Part shown: piece after piece, positions 1 to 5,704 of the stretch
Layout: the number at the start of each line of letters is the position of its first letter
Numbering within the stretch: position 1 is the first letter of the stretch
Assembly: GCA_946477805.1 (NCBI GenBank)
Contig: CAMKZP010000124.1
Span: 1 to 8,837, forward strand
Direction of reading: 5' to 3'
DNA: 8,837 nt
DNA from: an uncultured Enterobacter sp.
GTDB taxonomy: Bacteria; Pseudomonadota; Gammaproteobacteria; Enterobacterales; Enterobacteriaceae
Position numbers and translations under genes: made by a program
The notes under the pieces: model-generated
Seen by the model: the letters and a program-made list of their open reading frames with translations, nothing else
The model's database searches: none
What the model was told of the DNA's origin: nothing

Positions 1-23
1 CGTCAGATGTGTATAAGAGACAG
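1..23 (+). other. Nextera/Tn5 sequencing adapter remnant (not genomic)
   Basis: Positions 5-23 read AGATGTGTATAAGAGACAG, the 19-bp Tn5 mosaic end used in Nextera libraries. The preceding CGTC matches the next bases of the Nextera read-1 adapter. Genomic sequence begins at about position 24, where the xapR reading frame resumes in perfect agreement with the family. This is adapter carry-over at a contig end, not a transposon insertion: no target duplication or transposase sequence is present. Confidence 0.97.
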
Positions 24-747
24 TCCCCATACTGACCATCGCCAGTACCGTCTGCGGCTCAACCGCTTCGCGCACAATCATCGGTGAAAAGCCGGCCCGC
101 TGGCAGACGCGGTGTAAGAATGCCCAGTCGGAGTGCGCCGACGGCATAGTGACAAAATATTCGTTCTGCAGCTCTGCAAGCGCGACGGACGACTCGCTGA
201 CGAGACGGTGATCTTCCGGCATCGCCACCAGAAACGCCGCCTCACGTAGCCGGATGCCGGTAAAACCTGACGTGGGTTCCGTTGCCATTCGCCAGATCCC
301 GACGTCCAGCTCACGACGCTCGAGCAGGGCCATTTGCATCACGGGCGATTTTTCGCGAAAGATAACGTCGACATTCGGGTGTTCTTTCAAAAAGGTGCGC
401 ATAACCGTCCGCACTTCGCTCCACATGGCGGTGCCGACGATGCCCAGCTCAATGCGCCCCGCCTCGCCCCGTCCAATCTGTTCAACGCGAGCCAGCGCCT
501 GGCTGGCGCTGGCAAGCAGCCTGCGGGACTCTTCCATCAGCACTTTGCCCGCGTGGGTCAGGGCAACGCTTCGCGAGTGGCGGATGAAGAGCAGCGTGCC
601 AAGCTGGCTCTCCAGCTCTTTAATGTGCAGGCTTAGCGGCGGCTGCGACATGTTGAGGCGAGCCGCCGCCCGTCCAAAATGAAGCTCCTCCGCCACGGCC
701 AGAAAATAGCGCAGTAGCTTCAGATCGGTTCGGTAGACGCGTTCCAT
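24..747 (-). CDS. xapR: XapR, LysR-type activator of xanthosine catabolism (3' end missing)
   Basis: LysR-family transcriptional activator that in E. coli turns on xapAB in response to xanthosine. The translation from 747 begins MERVYRTDLKLLRYFLAVAE. It has an N-terminal winged helix-turn-helix (about residues 6-65, recognition region around 23-42), a linker helix, and the start of the periplasmic-binding-like effector domain from about residue 90. About 241 residues are present, ending at ...TVLAMVSMG. The E. coli protein as I recall it is 294 residues, so roughly 53 residues are missing because the contig stops in the adapter at 1-23; nothing suggests a biological truncation. The start is supported by the conserved N-terminus and an AGGA about 9 nt upstream. 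The gene lies 54 bp downstream of xapB on the same strand, so it may be read from its own weak promoter, from xapAB read-through, or both. Confidence 0.93.
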
Positions 748-794
748 CAACACATATCCTGGCGATAACACAGAGAACCTCACCTTAAAGCCTT

Positions 795-805
795 TTGATT
801 ATCAA
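795..805. repeat. Short palindrome at the xapB stop / xapR leader
   Basis: TTGATTATCAA is a perfect palindrome with 5-bp arms around one central base. It overlaps the xapB stop codon (802-804) and lies about 48 bp upstream of the xapR start. The 748-801 gap has no U-tract terminator and no convincing sigma-70 promoter. The palindrome could be a small operator or chance; I cannot separate the two from sequence alone. Confidence 0.3.
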
Positions 806-2061
806 TGGGAAACTTTAGTGCGCAGGGCGCTGTTTTTTCCCGGATCGCGGTCGTGAAAGGTGAAATAAAACAGCACTGTCAGCACCAGCGCATAGGCCGC
901 AAAGACCAGCCAGATGGTCTGCCAGTCCTTCACGCCATCGACAGAGAAATAATCCACCGCCATTCCGCTTAAAATTGAGCCAATATAAGCGCCAATGCCG
1001 TTAACCGTGGTCATAAACAGCCCCTGCGCGCTGGCGCGGATATCTGAACTCACCTCCTGTTCCACGAAGACCGATCCGGAGATGTTGAAGAAATCGAAGG
1101 CACAGCCGTAGACAATCATCGACAGCATCAATAGCCCAAAGCCGACTGCGGACGGGTCGCCAAATGCAAACAGTCCAAACCGCAGCATCCAGGCGACCAT
1201 ACTCATTAACATCACGGTTTTAATGCCAAAACGCTTCAGAAAGTACGGAATGGTGAGAATGAAGAACACCTCTGACATCTGCGAGACAGAGAGCAAAATA
1301 GACGGATATTTTACGATAAAGCTATCGGCGTACTCAGGGTTACGCGCAAAATCGTGAAGGAACGGGCTACCGAAGGTGTTGGTGATTTGCAGCACCGCGC
1401 CAAGCAGCATCGCAAACAAAAAAAACACCGCCATTCGGGGCTGTTTGAATAAGACAAACGCAGTCAGGCCCAGCTTGCTGACCAGTGACTGAGAGGCGTT
1501 ATTTTGCGCAACAGGGATCGCGGGCAGGGTCAACGCGTAAAGCGCCAATGCCAGCGACGCCCCCGCGGCCATATAAAGCTGCAGGTTGCTCAGCTCCGCG
1601 CCCATCAGGCTGATGGCCCACATCGCCACAATAAAGCCCAGCGTACCGTACACCCGTATCCGTGGAAAATGGCTCACCGTATCCAGCCCCGCCTGCGCAA
1701 GACAGGAGTAGGAAATCGTGTTCGACAGGGCAATGGTCGGCATAAACGCCATGGCGTTGACCAGCATGACCCAGAACATCAGCCCGGGTTCATTGACCTG
1801 TGCGGCATAGCAAAGCGCCGCGGCACAGACGAGATGGCAAATCATGTACGCACGATCGGCGCGCAGCCACTTATCCGCAATGATACCCACCAGCGCGGGC
1901 ATTACGATCGCAGCAAGGCCTTTGGAACTGTACACCATGCCCACGTCGGAGCCGGTAAAGTGCAGGGTGTTAATCATGTAGGCACCGAGGGTAACCAGCC
2001 AGCTCCCCCAGATAAAATATTGCATAAAGGACATCATCTTTAAGCGAGCCGTGATGTTCAT
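802..2061 (-). CDS. xapB: XapB, xanthosine/nucleoside:H+ symporter
   Basis: Inner-membrane nucleoside permease of the NHS family within the major facilitator superfamily, related to NupG. It imports xanthosine and other nucleosides by proton symport for XapA. The 419 residues agree with about 418 in E. coli. The N-terminus (SFMQYFIWGSWLVTLGAYMI, about residues 11-30) and segments such as MLVNAMAFMPTIALSNTISY are near-identical to the E. coli protein as I recall it. The sequence alternates about twelve long hydrophobic helices with short charged loops, and a longer polar loop near residues 180-195 (PVAQNNASQSLVSK) separates the two six-helix halves. The start is preceded by a purine-rich GGGGGAA. 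The gene follows xapA after 52 bp with a hairpin in the gap, consistent with an xapAB operon. Specificity for xanthosine is inferred from orthology and context. Confidence 0.95.
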   Translation of the reverse strand: MNITARLKMMSFMQYFIWGSWLVTLGAYMINTLHFTGSDVGMVYSSKGLAAIVMPALVGIIADKWLRADRAYMICHLVCAAALCYAAQVNEPGLMFWVMLVNAMAFMPTIALSNTISYSCLAQAGLDTVSHFPRIRVYGTLGFIVAMWAISLMGAELSNLQLYMAAGASLALALYALTLPAIPVAQNNASQSLVSKLGLTAFVLFKQPRMAVFFLFAMLLGAVLQITNTFGSPFLHDFARNPEYADSFIVKYPSILLSVSQMSEVFFILTIPYFLKRFGIKTVMLMSMVAWMLRFGLFAFGDPSAVGFGLLMLSMIVYGCAFDFFNISGSVFVEQEVSSDIRASAQGLFMTTVNGIGAYIGSILSGMAVDYFSVDGVKDWQTIWLVFAAYALVLTVLFYFTFHDRDPGKNSALRTKVSH

Positions 2062-2082
2062 AACGCTTCCCCCAGGCGCAGT

Positions 2083-2100
2083 GCGGCCCTCACGGGCCGC
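2083..2100. other. GC-rich intercistronic hairpin between xapA and xapB
   Basis: GCGGCCC-TCAC-GGGCCGC forms a perfect 7-bp stem with a 4-nt loop in the 52-bp xapA-xapB gap. On the minus strand (the xap transcript) it is preceded by an A-rich tract and followed by ACTGCG, so it lacks a U-tract and should not terminate xapAB. More likely it stabilises or sets processing of the 3' end of the xapA message just upstream of the xapB ribosome binding site. On the plus strand it is followed by TTTATTGTTTT and looks like an intrinsic terminator, but no plus-strand gene is upstream for it to serve. Confidence 0.6.
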
Positions 2101-2113
2101 TTTATTGTTTTAA

Positions 2114-2938
2114 TCAGGCAATATGGCGCAGAAAACCGCAGATAAGGTTGATGAAGTTCTGGCGGGAGAGTTCTGCGGCGGCAAGCGTCTGCTCGTGGGA
2201 CAGCTTCACGTCCCCCAGACCTTCCGCCAGGTTAGTAATGGCAGCGACGGCCACCACCCTGAGCCCGCAATGCCGCGCTGAAATGACCTCCGGCACGACG
2301 GACATCCCCACCACGTCGCCCCCCATGATTTGCATCATGCGGATCTCCGCTGCGGTCTCGAAGTTAGGGCCAGGGTACGAGACAAATACCCCTTCATGCA
2401 GCGGGAACCCCTCTTTCGCCGCGACCGTCTGCAAAACAGCGCGGTAGTCTGCGTCGTAGGCATTTGCCAGCGAGAAGAAACGCTCTCCAAAACGCTCGTC
2501 GTTTAACCCCACCATCGGCGTCCCCGGCATGGTGTTGATATGGTCGTTCAGCGCAACCAGGCTGCCGGGTTTAACCTCCGGACGCAGCGAACCCGCCGCG
2601 TTGGTGCTGAACAGCAGTTCGCAGCCCAGCAGTTTGAAGGTCCGAATGGCGTCGGTCATGATGGTCATGCCGCGGCCTTCATAGAAGTGACCGCGCCCCT
2701 TCATGCAAACAACGGGCACGCCGGCAAGATGGCCCAGCACCAGTTCTCCCGCATGGCCGTGCTCGGTGCTTACCGGAAAACCCGGCAGCTTTTCGTAGGA
2801 GATCGTCACGGCGTCATCAATTTGCCCGGCCAGCGCGCCAAGGCCAGAGCCGAGGATAAAAGCTGCGCGGGGCGTAAAGTCAGGCTTAGCGGCGCGAATA
2901 ATGTCGGCACAGTACCACGGGTTATTTGAGAGGGTCAT
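2114..2938 (-). CDS. xapA: XapA, purine nucleoside phosphorylase II (xanthosine phosphorylase)
   Basis: Cytoplasmic enzyme that cleaves xanthosine, inosine and guanosine with phosphate to the free base and ribose-1-phosphate. It belongs to the trimeric PNP family. Visible motifs are the phosphate-binding loop LGSGLGALA (29-37), the conserved HGHAGELVLG (60-69), GRGHFYEG (81-88), the substrate-site TNAAGS (112-117), YPGPNFETAAEIR (188-200), GMSVVPE (211-217) and TNLAEG (235-240). Y188 and N236 align with E. coli Y191 and N239, which as I recall contact the base and explain xanthosine acceptance. Length is 274 residues against 277 in E. coli. The start at 2938 is chosen over an upstream in-frame ATG at 3076 because AAGGAG lies 5 nt before it, the family starts here, and the longer form would add 46 residues encoded by the promoter region. 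First gene of the xapAB operon. Confidence 0.95.
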   Translation of the reverse strand: MTLSNNPWYCADIIRAAKPDFTPRAAFILGSGLGALAGQIDDAVTISYEKLPGFPVSTEHGHAGELVLGHLAGVPVVCMKGRGHFYEGRGMTIMTDAIRTFKLLGCELLFSTNAAGSLRPEVKPGSLVALNDHINTMPGTPMVGLNDERFGERFFSLANAYDADYRAVLQTVAAKEGFPLHEGVFVSYPGPNFETAAEIRMMQIMGGDVVGMSVVPEVISARHCGLRVVAVAAITNLAEGLGDVKLSHEQTLAAAELSRQNFINLICGFLRHIA

Positions 2939-2943
2939 AAAAG

Positions 2944-2949
2944 CTCCTT
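2944..2949 (-). promoter_or_regulatory. Strong Shine-Dalgarno of xapA
   Basis: A perfect AAGGAG on the minus strand, 5 nt before ATG 2938. It decides the xapA start in favour of the 274-residue form. Confidence 0.85.
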
Positions 2950-2992
2950 GAGCACGAAAGGGGCGATACCAGAGATCGCATGACCTTCGTTT

Positions 2993-3021
2993 TATATCCG
3001 CAGCGCGCGGGCGACCACCAA
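2993..3021 (-). promoter_or_regulatory. Candidate sigma-70 promoter of xapAB
   Basis: Minus strand: TTGGTG (3021-3016), 17-bp spacer, GATATA (2998-2993). The elements match the consensus only partly, as expected for an activator-dependent LysR-regulated promoter. They would give a leader of about 50 nt before the xapA ATG. That leader contains a small hairpin (GCGAT...ATCGC, 2963-2979). No transcript evidence is available here. Confidence 0.45.
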
Positions 3022-3052
3022 TACACTTTTCCCGACTCAGCGATACGCTTTT
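3019..3052 (-). promoter_or_regulatory. Candidate XapR operator: 12-bp direct repeat, 22-bp period
   Basis: On the minus strand AAAAGCGTATCG (3052-3041) is followed 22 bp later by AAAAGTGTATTG (3030-3019), 10 of 12 bases identical. The spacing is about two helical turns, so both copies face the same side of DNA. The promoter-proximal copy overlaps the candidate -35 of xapA. This is the arrangement expected for a LysR activator touching RNA polymerase. The assignment to XapR is by position only. Confidence 0.5.
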
Positions 3053-3076
3053 ACTATTGATGGAGCCTGGCCCCAC

Positions 3077-3103
3077 TCAAGCTATCCTTTTTCATGCCGA
3101 TAT
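3077..3103 (+). promoter_or_regulatory. Sigma-28 (FliA) flagellar-type promoter
   Basis: TCAAGCTA (3077-3084), an 11-bp spacer, then GCCGATAT (3096-3103). Compared with the enterobacterial FliA consensus TAAAGTTT-N11-GCCGATAA, the -10 matches at 7 of 8 positions, the -35 at 5 of 8, and the spacer is exact. Transcription would begin around 3110, about 23 nt before the ATG at 3133 of the FlxA-like gene. E. coli flxA is itself a known FliA-dependent gene, which makes this match unlikely to be chance. Confidence 0.8.
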
Positions 3104-3132
3104 CTGTTATTTATGGCGAAAAGGAACGCAAT

Positions 3133-3474
3133 ATGACAACCCTCAAACCGGTGTCGATGTTAGCAATGGAAATTGGCAGCGCGGATAACAGCTCTGGCGG
3201 CAACGACATCGCTTCTCAGATCACCCGGCTGACCAGACAGATAACCAAAGTCACCGAGCAGTTAAAAGAGGTGGCGACCAGCGACGGCTCGCCAGAAGAG
3301 ATTCAAAAGCAGGAGGAGTTGCTCCAGTCGCAGCTGGCGATGCTGCAGGCGCAGCTGGCTCAGCTACAGCGCCAGCAGGCTGAAGAGGCGATGCCTGAAC
3401 AGGGCAATGCGCAGGCCGTGCAGGAAGGCGTCAACAAACCTTCAGCCGACCATCAGATTGATGTTTACATCTGA
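3133..3474 (+). CDS. FlxA-like small coiled-coil protein, probably FliA-controlled
   Basis: Predicted soluble protein of 113 residues with no signal peptide, membrane segment or cysteine. After a polar N-terminus (SADNSSGGNDIASQI, 16-30) come two helical heptad-rich stretches at about 26-48 and 55-86. The second is very rich in Q, L and A (LLQSQLAMLQAQLAQLQRQQ, 63-82). A disordered acidic/Q-rich tail ends in IDVYI. This resembles the FlxA-like family, whose E. coli member is about 110 residues, encoded in the Qin prophage and transcribed by FliA; its molecular role is not known to me. The start at 3133 has AAGGAA 6 nt upstream. An upstream in-frame ATG at 3094 is rejected because it lies inside the spacer of the FliA promoter, upstream of the expected transcript start. 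The gene occupies the position of E. coli yfeN and overlaps the yfeR 3' end by 10 bp. Membership rests on composition, size and promoter, not on an alignment. Confidence 0.72.
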   Translation: MTTLKPVSMLAMEIGSADNSSGGNDIASQITRLTRQITKVTEQLKEVATSDGSPEEIQKQEELLQSQLAMLQAQLAQLQRQQAEEAMPEQGNAQAVQEGVNKPSADHQIDVYI

Positions 3475-4406
3475 CTATCGGCCGCGTTAAACAGCGGATC
3501 GCGCGTGCGGGCCTGCATTAACTGCCGTGCCTGCATGCGCACCACTTCCCAGCAGGCGTTTGCTGCCCCGGAAAGCGAGCGGTTTTTACGCCGCACCAGC
3601 ATCAGCTGGCGCTCAATGCTGGGGACAAAACGCTTCACCGTTAAGCGGCTTCCCTGCGGCAGAGGCAGCGCCAGCGCCGGAAGCACGCTGATCCCAATCC
3701 CCGCTTCGACCATAGGAAACAGCGTCGCAGGGTGTCCAATCTCCTGCACTATCGTCGCCTGCACGCCCTGTGCGGCCAGGGCGGCGTCAATCAGCGGACG
3801 GCTTCCTGAGGCATAGTCCTGCAGCACCAGGTTTGCCCCTTCAAGCGCGCGCCACGCCACCTGCGGGAGCTGTGCCAGCGGATCGTCATCGCGACACAGC
3901 AGCAGGAACGGCTCTGAGAGCACCACTTCACACTCAAGATCGCTGACCGGACCGGGATCGATCACGATCCCAAAATCCACGTCACCCTGGCGGATACTTT
4001 CCAGCACCCACTGCTGCGGCCTGTCGTGGAGGACAAAATCGATATCCGGATAGCGTTGATTGCTCTGCGCAATGCACTGGGGGATTAAGTGCGCGGAGAT
4101 TGTCTGGCTCGCCGCCACCCGCACGGTACCGGAAAGCTGTTGCCCGACTCGCCCTACGTCCCTGAGCGTGCTGTTCAGCTCATCAAGCAGCCTCTCCAGA
4201 CGCACAGCCAGCTGCTGCCCCGCCTCGGTAAGCACCACTTCGCGGGTGGTTCGGTCGAGCAGTTTTACCCCCGTCTGGGTTTCCAGCTCCTTAACGCTGT
4301 GGCTCACGGCGGACTGGCTCAGGCCAATCCGCTCCCCGGCCCGGCTGAAGCTGCGGGCCTGTGCGACGGTGACAAAAACGCGAAGCTGGCGTAGGGAATA
4401 ATTCAT
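3465..4406 (-). CDS. yfeR: YfeR, LysR-type transcriptional regulator
   Basis: Cytoplasmic DNA-binding regulator. The translation MNYSLRQLRVFVTVAQARSF and the helix-turn-helix GERIGLSQSAVSHSVKELE (about 24-42) are essentially those of E. coli YfeR. A linker helix (about 60-85) and a two-lobe effector domain (about 90-295, including VRVAASQTISAHLIPQCIAQ and GHPATLFPMVEAGIGISVLP) follow. Length is 313 residues against about 308 in E. coli, with a slightly different C-terminal tail. The start is the conserved family start, although the Shine-Dalgarno is weak. Divergent from yfeH across 89 bp, which is the classic LysR arrangement and makes yfeH the likely target together with autoregulation. As I recall, work in Salmonella linked YfeR to external osmolarity. 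The effector is unknown. Its stop lies 10 bp inside the convergent FlxA-like gene. Confidence 0.94.
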   Translation of the reverse strand: MNYSLRQLRVFVTVAQARSFSRAGERIGLSQSAVSHSVKELETQTGVKLLDRTTREVVLTEAGQQLAVRLERLLDELNSTLRDVGRVGQQLSGTVRVAASQTISAHLIPQCIAQSNQRYPDIDFVLHDRPQQWVLESIRQGDVDFGIVIDPGPVSDLECEVVLSEPFLLLCRDDDPLAQLPQVAWRALEGANLVLQDYASGSRPLIDAALAAQGVQATIVQEIGHPATLFPMVEAGIGISVLPALALPLPQGSRLTVKRFVPSIERQLMLVRRKNRSLSGAANACWEVVRMQARQLMQARTRDPLFNAADSQM

Positions 4407-4429
4407 CTGTTTAATTCATCAATGGATGC

Positions 4430-4446
4430 AATAAATCAATTTTATT
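4430..4446. promoter_or_regulatory. AT-rich inverted repeat in the yfeR-yfeH control region (candidate YfeR site)
   Basis: AATAAA-TCAAT-TTTATT has perfect 6-bp arms in the 89-bp divergent gap. It overlaps a candidate yfeR -10 (TAAAAT, minus strand 4444-4439, with TTGTGC at 4468-4463, 18-bp spacer). Binding here would fit autorepression of yfeR plus control of yfeH. Nearby CATC-AATG-GATG (4417-4428) is a second short palindrome. Short AT-rich repeats arise easily by chance, so this stays tentative. Confidence 0.4.
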
Positions 4447-4485
4447 TCTCAAATGCAAAAAAGCACAATAGCGATATCTGTTTTC

Positions 4486-4490
4486 AGGAG
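4486..4490 (+). promoter_or_regulatory. Shine-Dalgarno of yfeH
   Basis: AGGAG five nt before ATG 4496. It supports the 331-residue YfeH start. Confidence 0.75.
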
Positions 4491-4495
4491 TCACT

Positions 4496-5491
4496 ATGAA
4501 ACTCTTCCGTATCCTCGATCCGTTTACGCTTACCCTCATTGTTACCGTTTTGCTGGCCTCCTTTTTCCCCGCGCGCGGCGGTTTTGTCCCGTTCTTTGAA
4601 GGGCTGACCACGGCGGCCATCGCCCTGCTGTTCTTTATGCACGGGGCCAAACTCTCCCGCGAGGCCATCATTGCCGGGGGCGGCCACTGGCGTCTGCACC
4701 TCTGGGTTATGTGTAGTACCTTTATTCTGTTCCCGATACTCGGCGTGCTGTTCGCCTGGTGGGCGCCGGTGAATGTCGATCCGGCGTTGTACACCGGTTT
4801 CCTCTATCTTTGCATTCTGCCTGCCACCGTACAGTCCGCGATTGCCTTTACCTCGCTGGCGGGCGGTAACGTTGCCGCAGCCGTCTGTTCGGCCTCTGCC
4901 TCCAGCCTGCTGGGGATTTTTGTCTCGCCGCTGCTGGTTGGCCTGCTGATGAACATGCACGGTGCAGAAGGTAACCTGGAGCAGGTCGGTCGTATCTGCC
5001 TGCAGCTGCTGCTGCCGTTTGTGCTTGGGCACCTGTCCCGCCCGTGGACCGGCGCGTTTGTGGCGAAGCACAAGAAGTGGATATCGAAAACTGACCAGAC
5101 GTCCATTTTGCTGGTGGTCTATTCCGCCTTCAGCGAGGCGGTGGTGAATGGGATCTGGCACAAGGTGGGCGCAGGCTCGCTGCTGTTTATCGTGGTGGTC
5201 AGCATTGTCCTGCTGGCGATTGTGATTGCGGTGAACGTGTTTGTGGCACGCAAATGCGGCTTTAATAAAGCAGATGAAATTACGATTGTCTTCTGCGGGT
5301 CGAAGAAGAGCCTGGCGAACGGCATCCCGATGGCCAACATTCTCTTCCCGACCTCAGTGATTGGGATGATGGTGCTGCCGCTGATGATTTTCCACCAGAT
5401 CCAGCTGATGGCCTGCGCCGTGCTGGCGCGTCGTTATAAAGCGCAGACGGAGAAGCTGGCGCAGGAAGAGGCCCGCGCCGCGAAGGTCTAA
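4496..5491 (+). CDS. yfeH: YfeH, bile acid:Na+ symporter-like (SBF/BASS fold) inner-membrane protein
   Basis: Putative secondary transporter of the BASS/SBF-like superfamily in the inner membrane; the substrate is unknown. The sequence opens MKLFRILDPFTLTLIVTVLL and contains nine to ten hydrophobic helices. It has the two conserved, partly broken crossing regions typical of the fold: PATVQSAIAFTSLAGGN (109-125) and EITIVFCGSKKSLANGIPMA (261-280). These two are where bound sodium and substrate would sit by analogy with characterised BASS proteins. Length is 331 residues against about 332 in E. coli YfeH. The C-terminal tail (RRYKAQTEKLAQEEARAAKV) is cytoplasmic and charged. Divergent from yfeR, its probable regulator. 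Its stop codon overlaps that of the convergent ypeB gene by 4 bp, leaving no room for a terminator. Transport of bile acids specifically is not implied. Confidence 0.92.
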   Translation: MKLFRILDPFTLTLIVTVLLASFFPARGGFVPFFEGLTTAAIALLFFMHGAKLSREAIIAGGGHWRLHLWVMCSTFILFPILGVLFAWWAPVNVDPALYTGFLYLCILPATVQSAIAFTSLAGGNVAAAVCSASASSLLGIFVSPLLVGLLMNMHGAEGNLEQVGRICLQLLLPFVLGHLSRPWTGAFVAKHKKWISKTDQTSILLVVYSAFSEAVVNGIWHKVGAGSLLFIVVVSIVLLAIVIAVNVFVARKCGFNKADEITIVFCGSKKSLANGIPMANILFPTSVIGMMVLPLMIFHQIQLMACAVLARRYKAQTEKLAQEEARAAKV

Positions 5492-5703
5492 GGACGTTTC
5501 AGGGGCTGAACCAGCTGTGTCAGCCCCTCGGATTTAATCAGTAGCGTGATGGCCATCAGCTCGCCCAGCCGCCCGGCCGGAAATTCATCCTTACGGGCAA
5601 ACCACAGCAGGTACTCCTCCGGTAAATCAATCAGCCTGCGGCCTTTATATTTACCGAACGGCATCTCCGTATTGGCAATCTCAACGAGCTGCTCTTTCTC
5701 CAC
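5488..5703 (-). CDS. ypeB: YpeB, small DUF3820 protein
   Basis: A 71-residue soluble protein of unknown function, nearly identical to E. coli YpeB as I recall it and a member of the DUF3820 family. The conserved core is MPFGKYKGRRLIDLPEEYLL (14-33) followed by WFARKDEFPAGRLGELM (34-50). There is no signal peptide or membrane helix. The start codon is GTG at 5703: AGGAG sits 6 nt upstream, inside the last codons of ligA, and only one base separates the ligA stop from this GTG, so translation is almost certainly coupled to ligA. The internal ATG at residue 14 would remove conserved residues. The constant place behind the DNA ligase gene suggests co-expression, but a role in ligation is not established. 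Confidence 0.9.
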   Translation of the reverse strand: MEKEQLVEIANTEMPFGKYKGRRLIDLPEEYLLWFARKDEFPAGRLGELMAITLLIKSEGLTQLVQPLKRP

Positions 5704-5704
5704 G

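Noticed and set aside
1..23. Tn5 mosaic end as evidence of a transposon or insertion sequence
   Set aside because: The match extends into library adapter bases and stops at the contig edge; no transposase or target duplication is present.
1504..2043. A 179-codon plus-strand frame antisense to xapB
   Set aside because: It is His/Arg/Gln-rich with no ribosome binding site, as expected from the complement of a membrane-protein gene.
2939..3076. A 46-residue N-terminal extension of XapA
   Set aside because: It covers the promoter and operator region, is absent from the family, and the strong AAGGAG points to ATG 2938.
3094..3132. A longer FlxA-like protein starting at ATG 3094
   Set aside because: This ATG lies in the spacer of the FliA promoter upstream of the expected transcript start, and has no ribosome binding site; ATG 3133 has AAGGAA at proper spacing.
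4484..5161. A 225-codon minus-strand frame antisense to yfeH
   Set aside because: The composition is low-hydrophobicity and Gln/Arg-rich with no family resemblance. yfeH on the plus strand has full-length homology and a good ribosome binding site.
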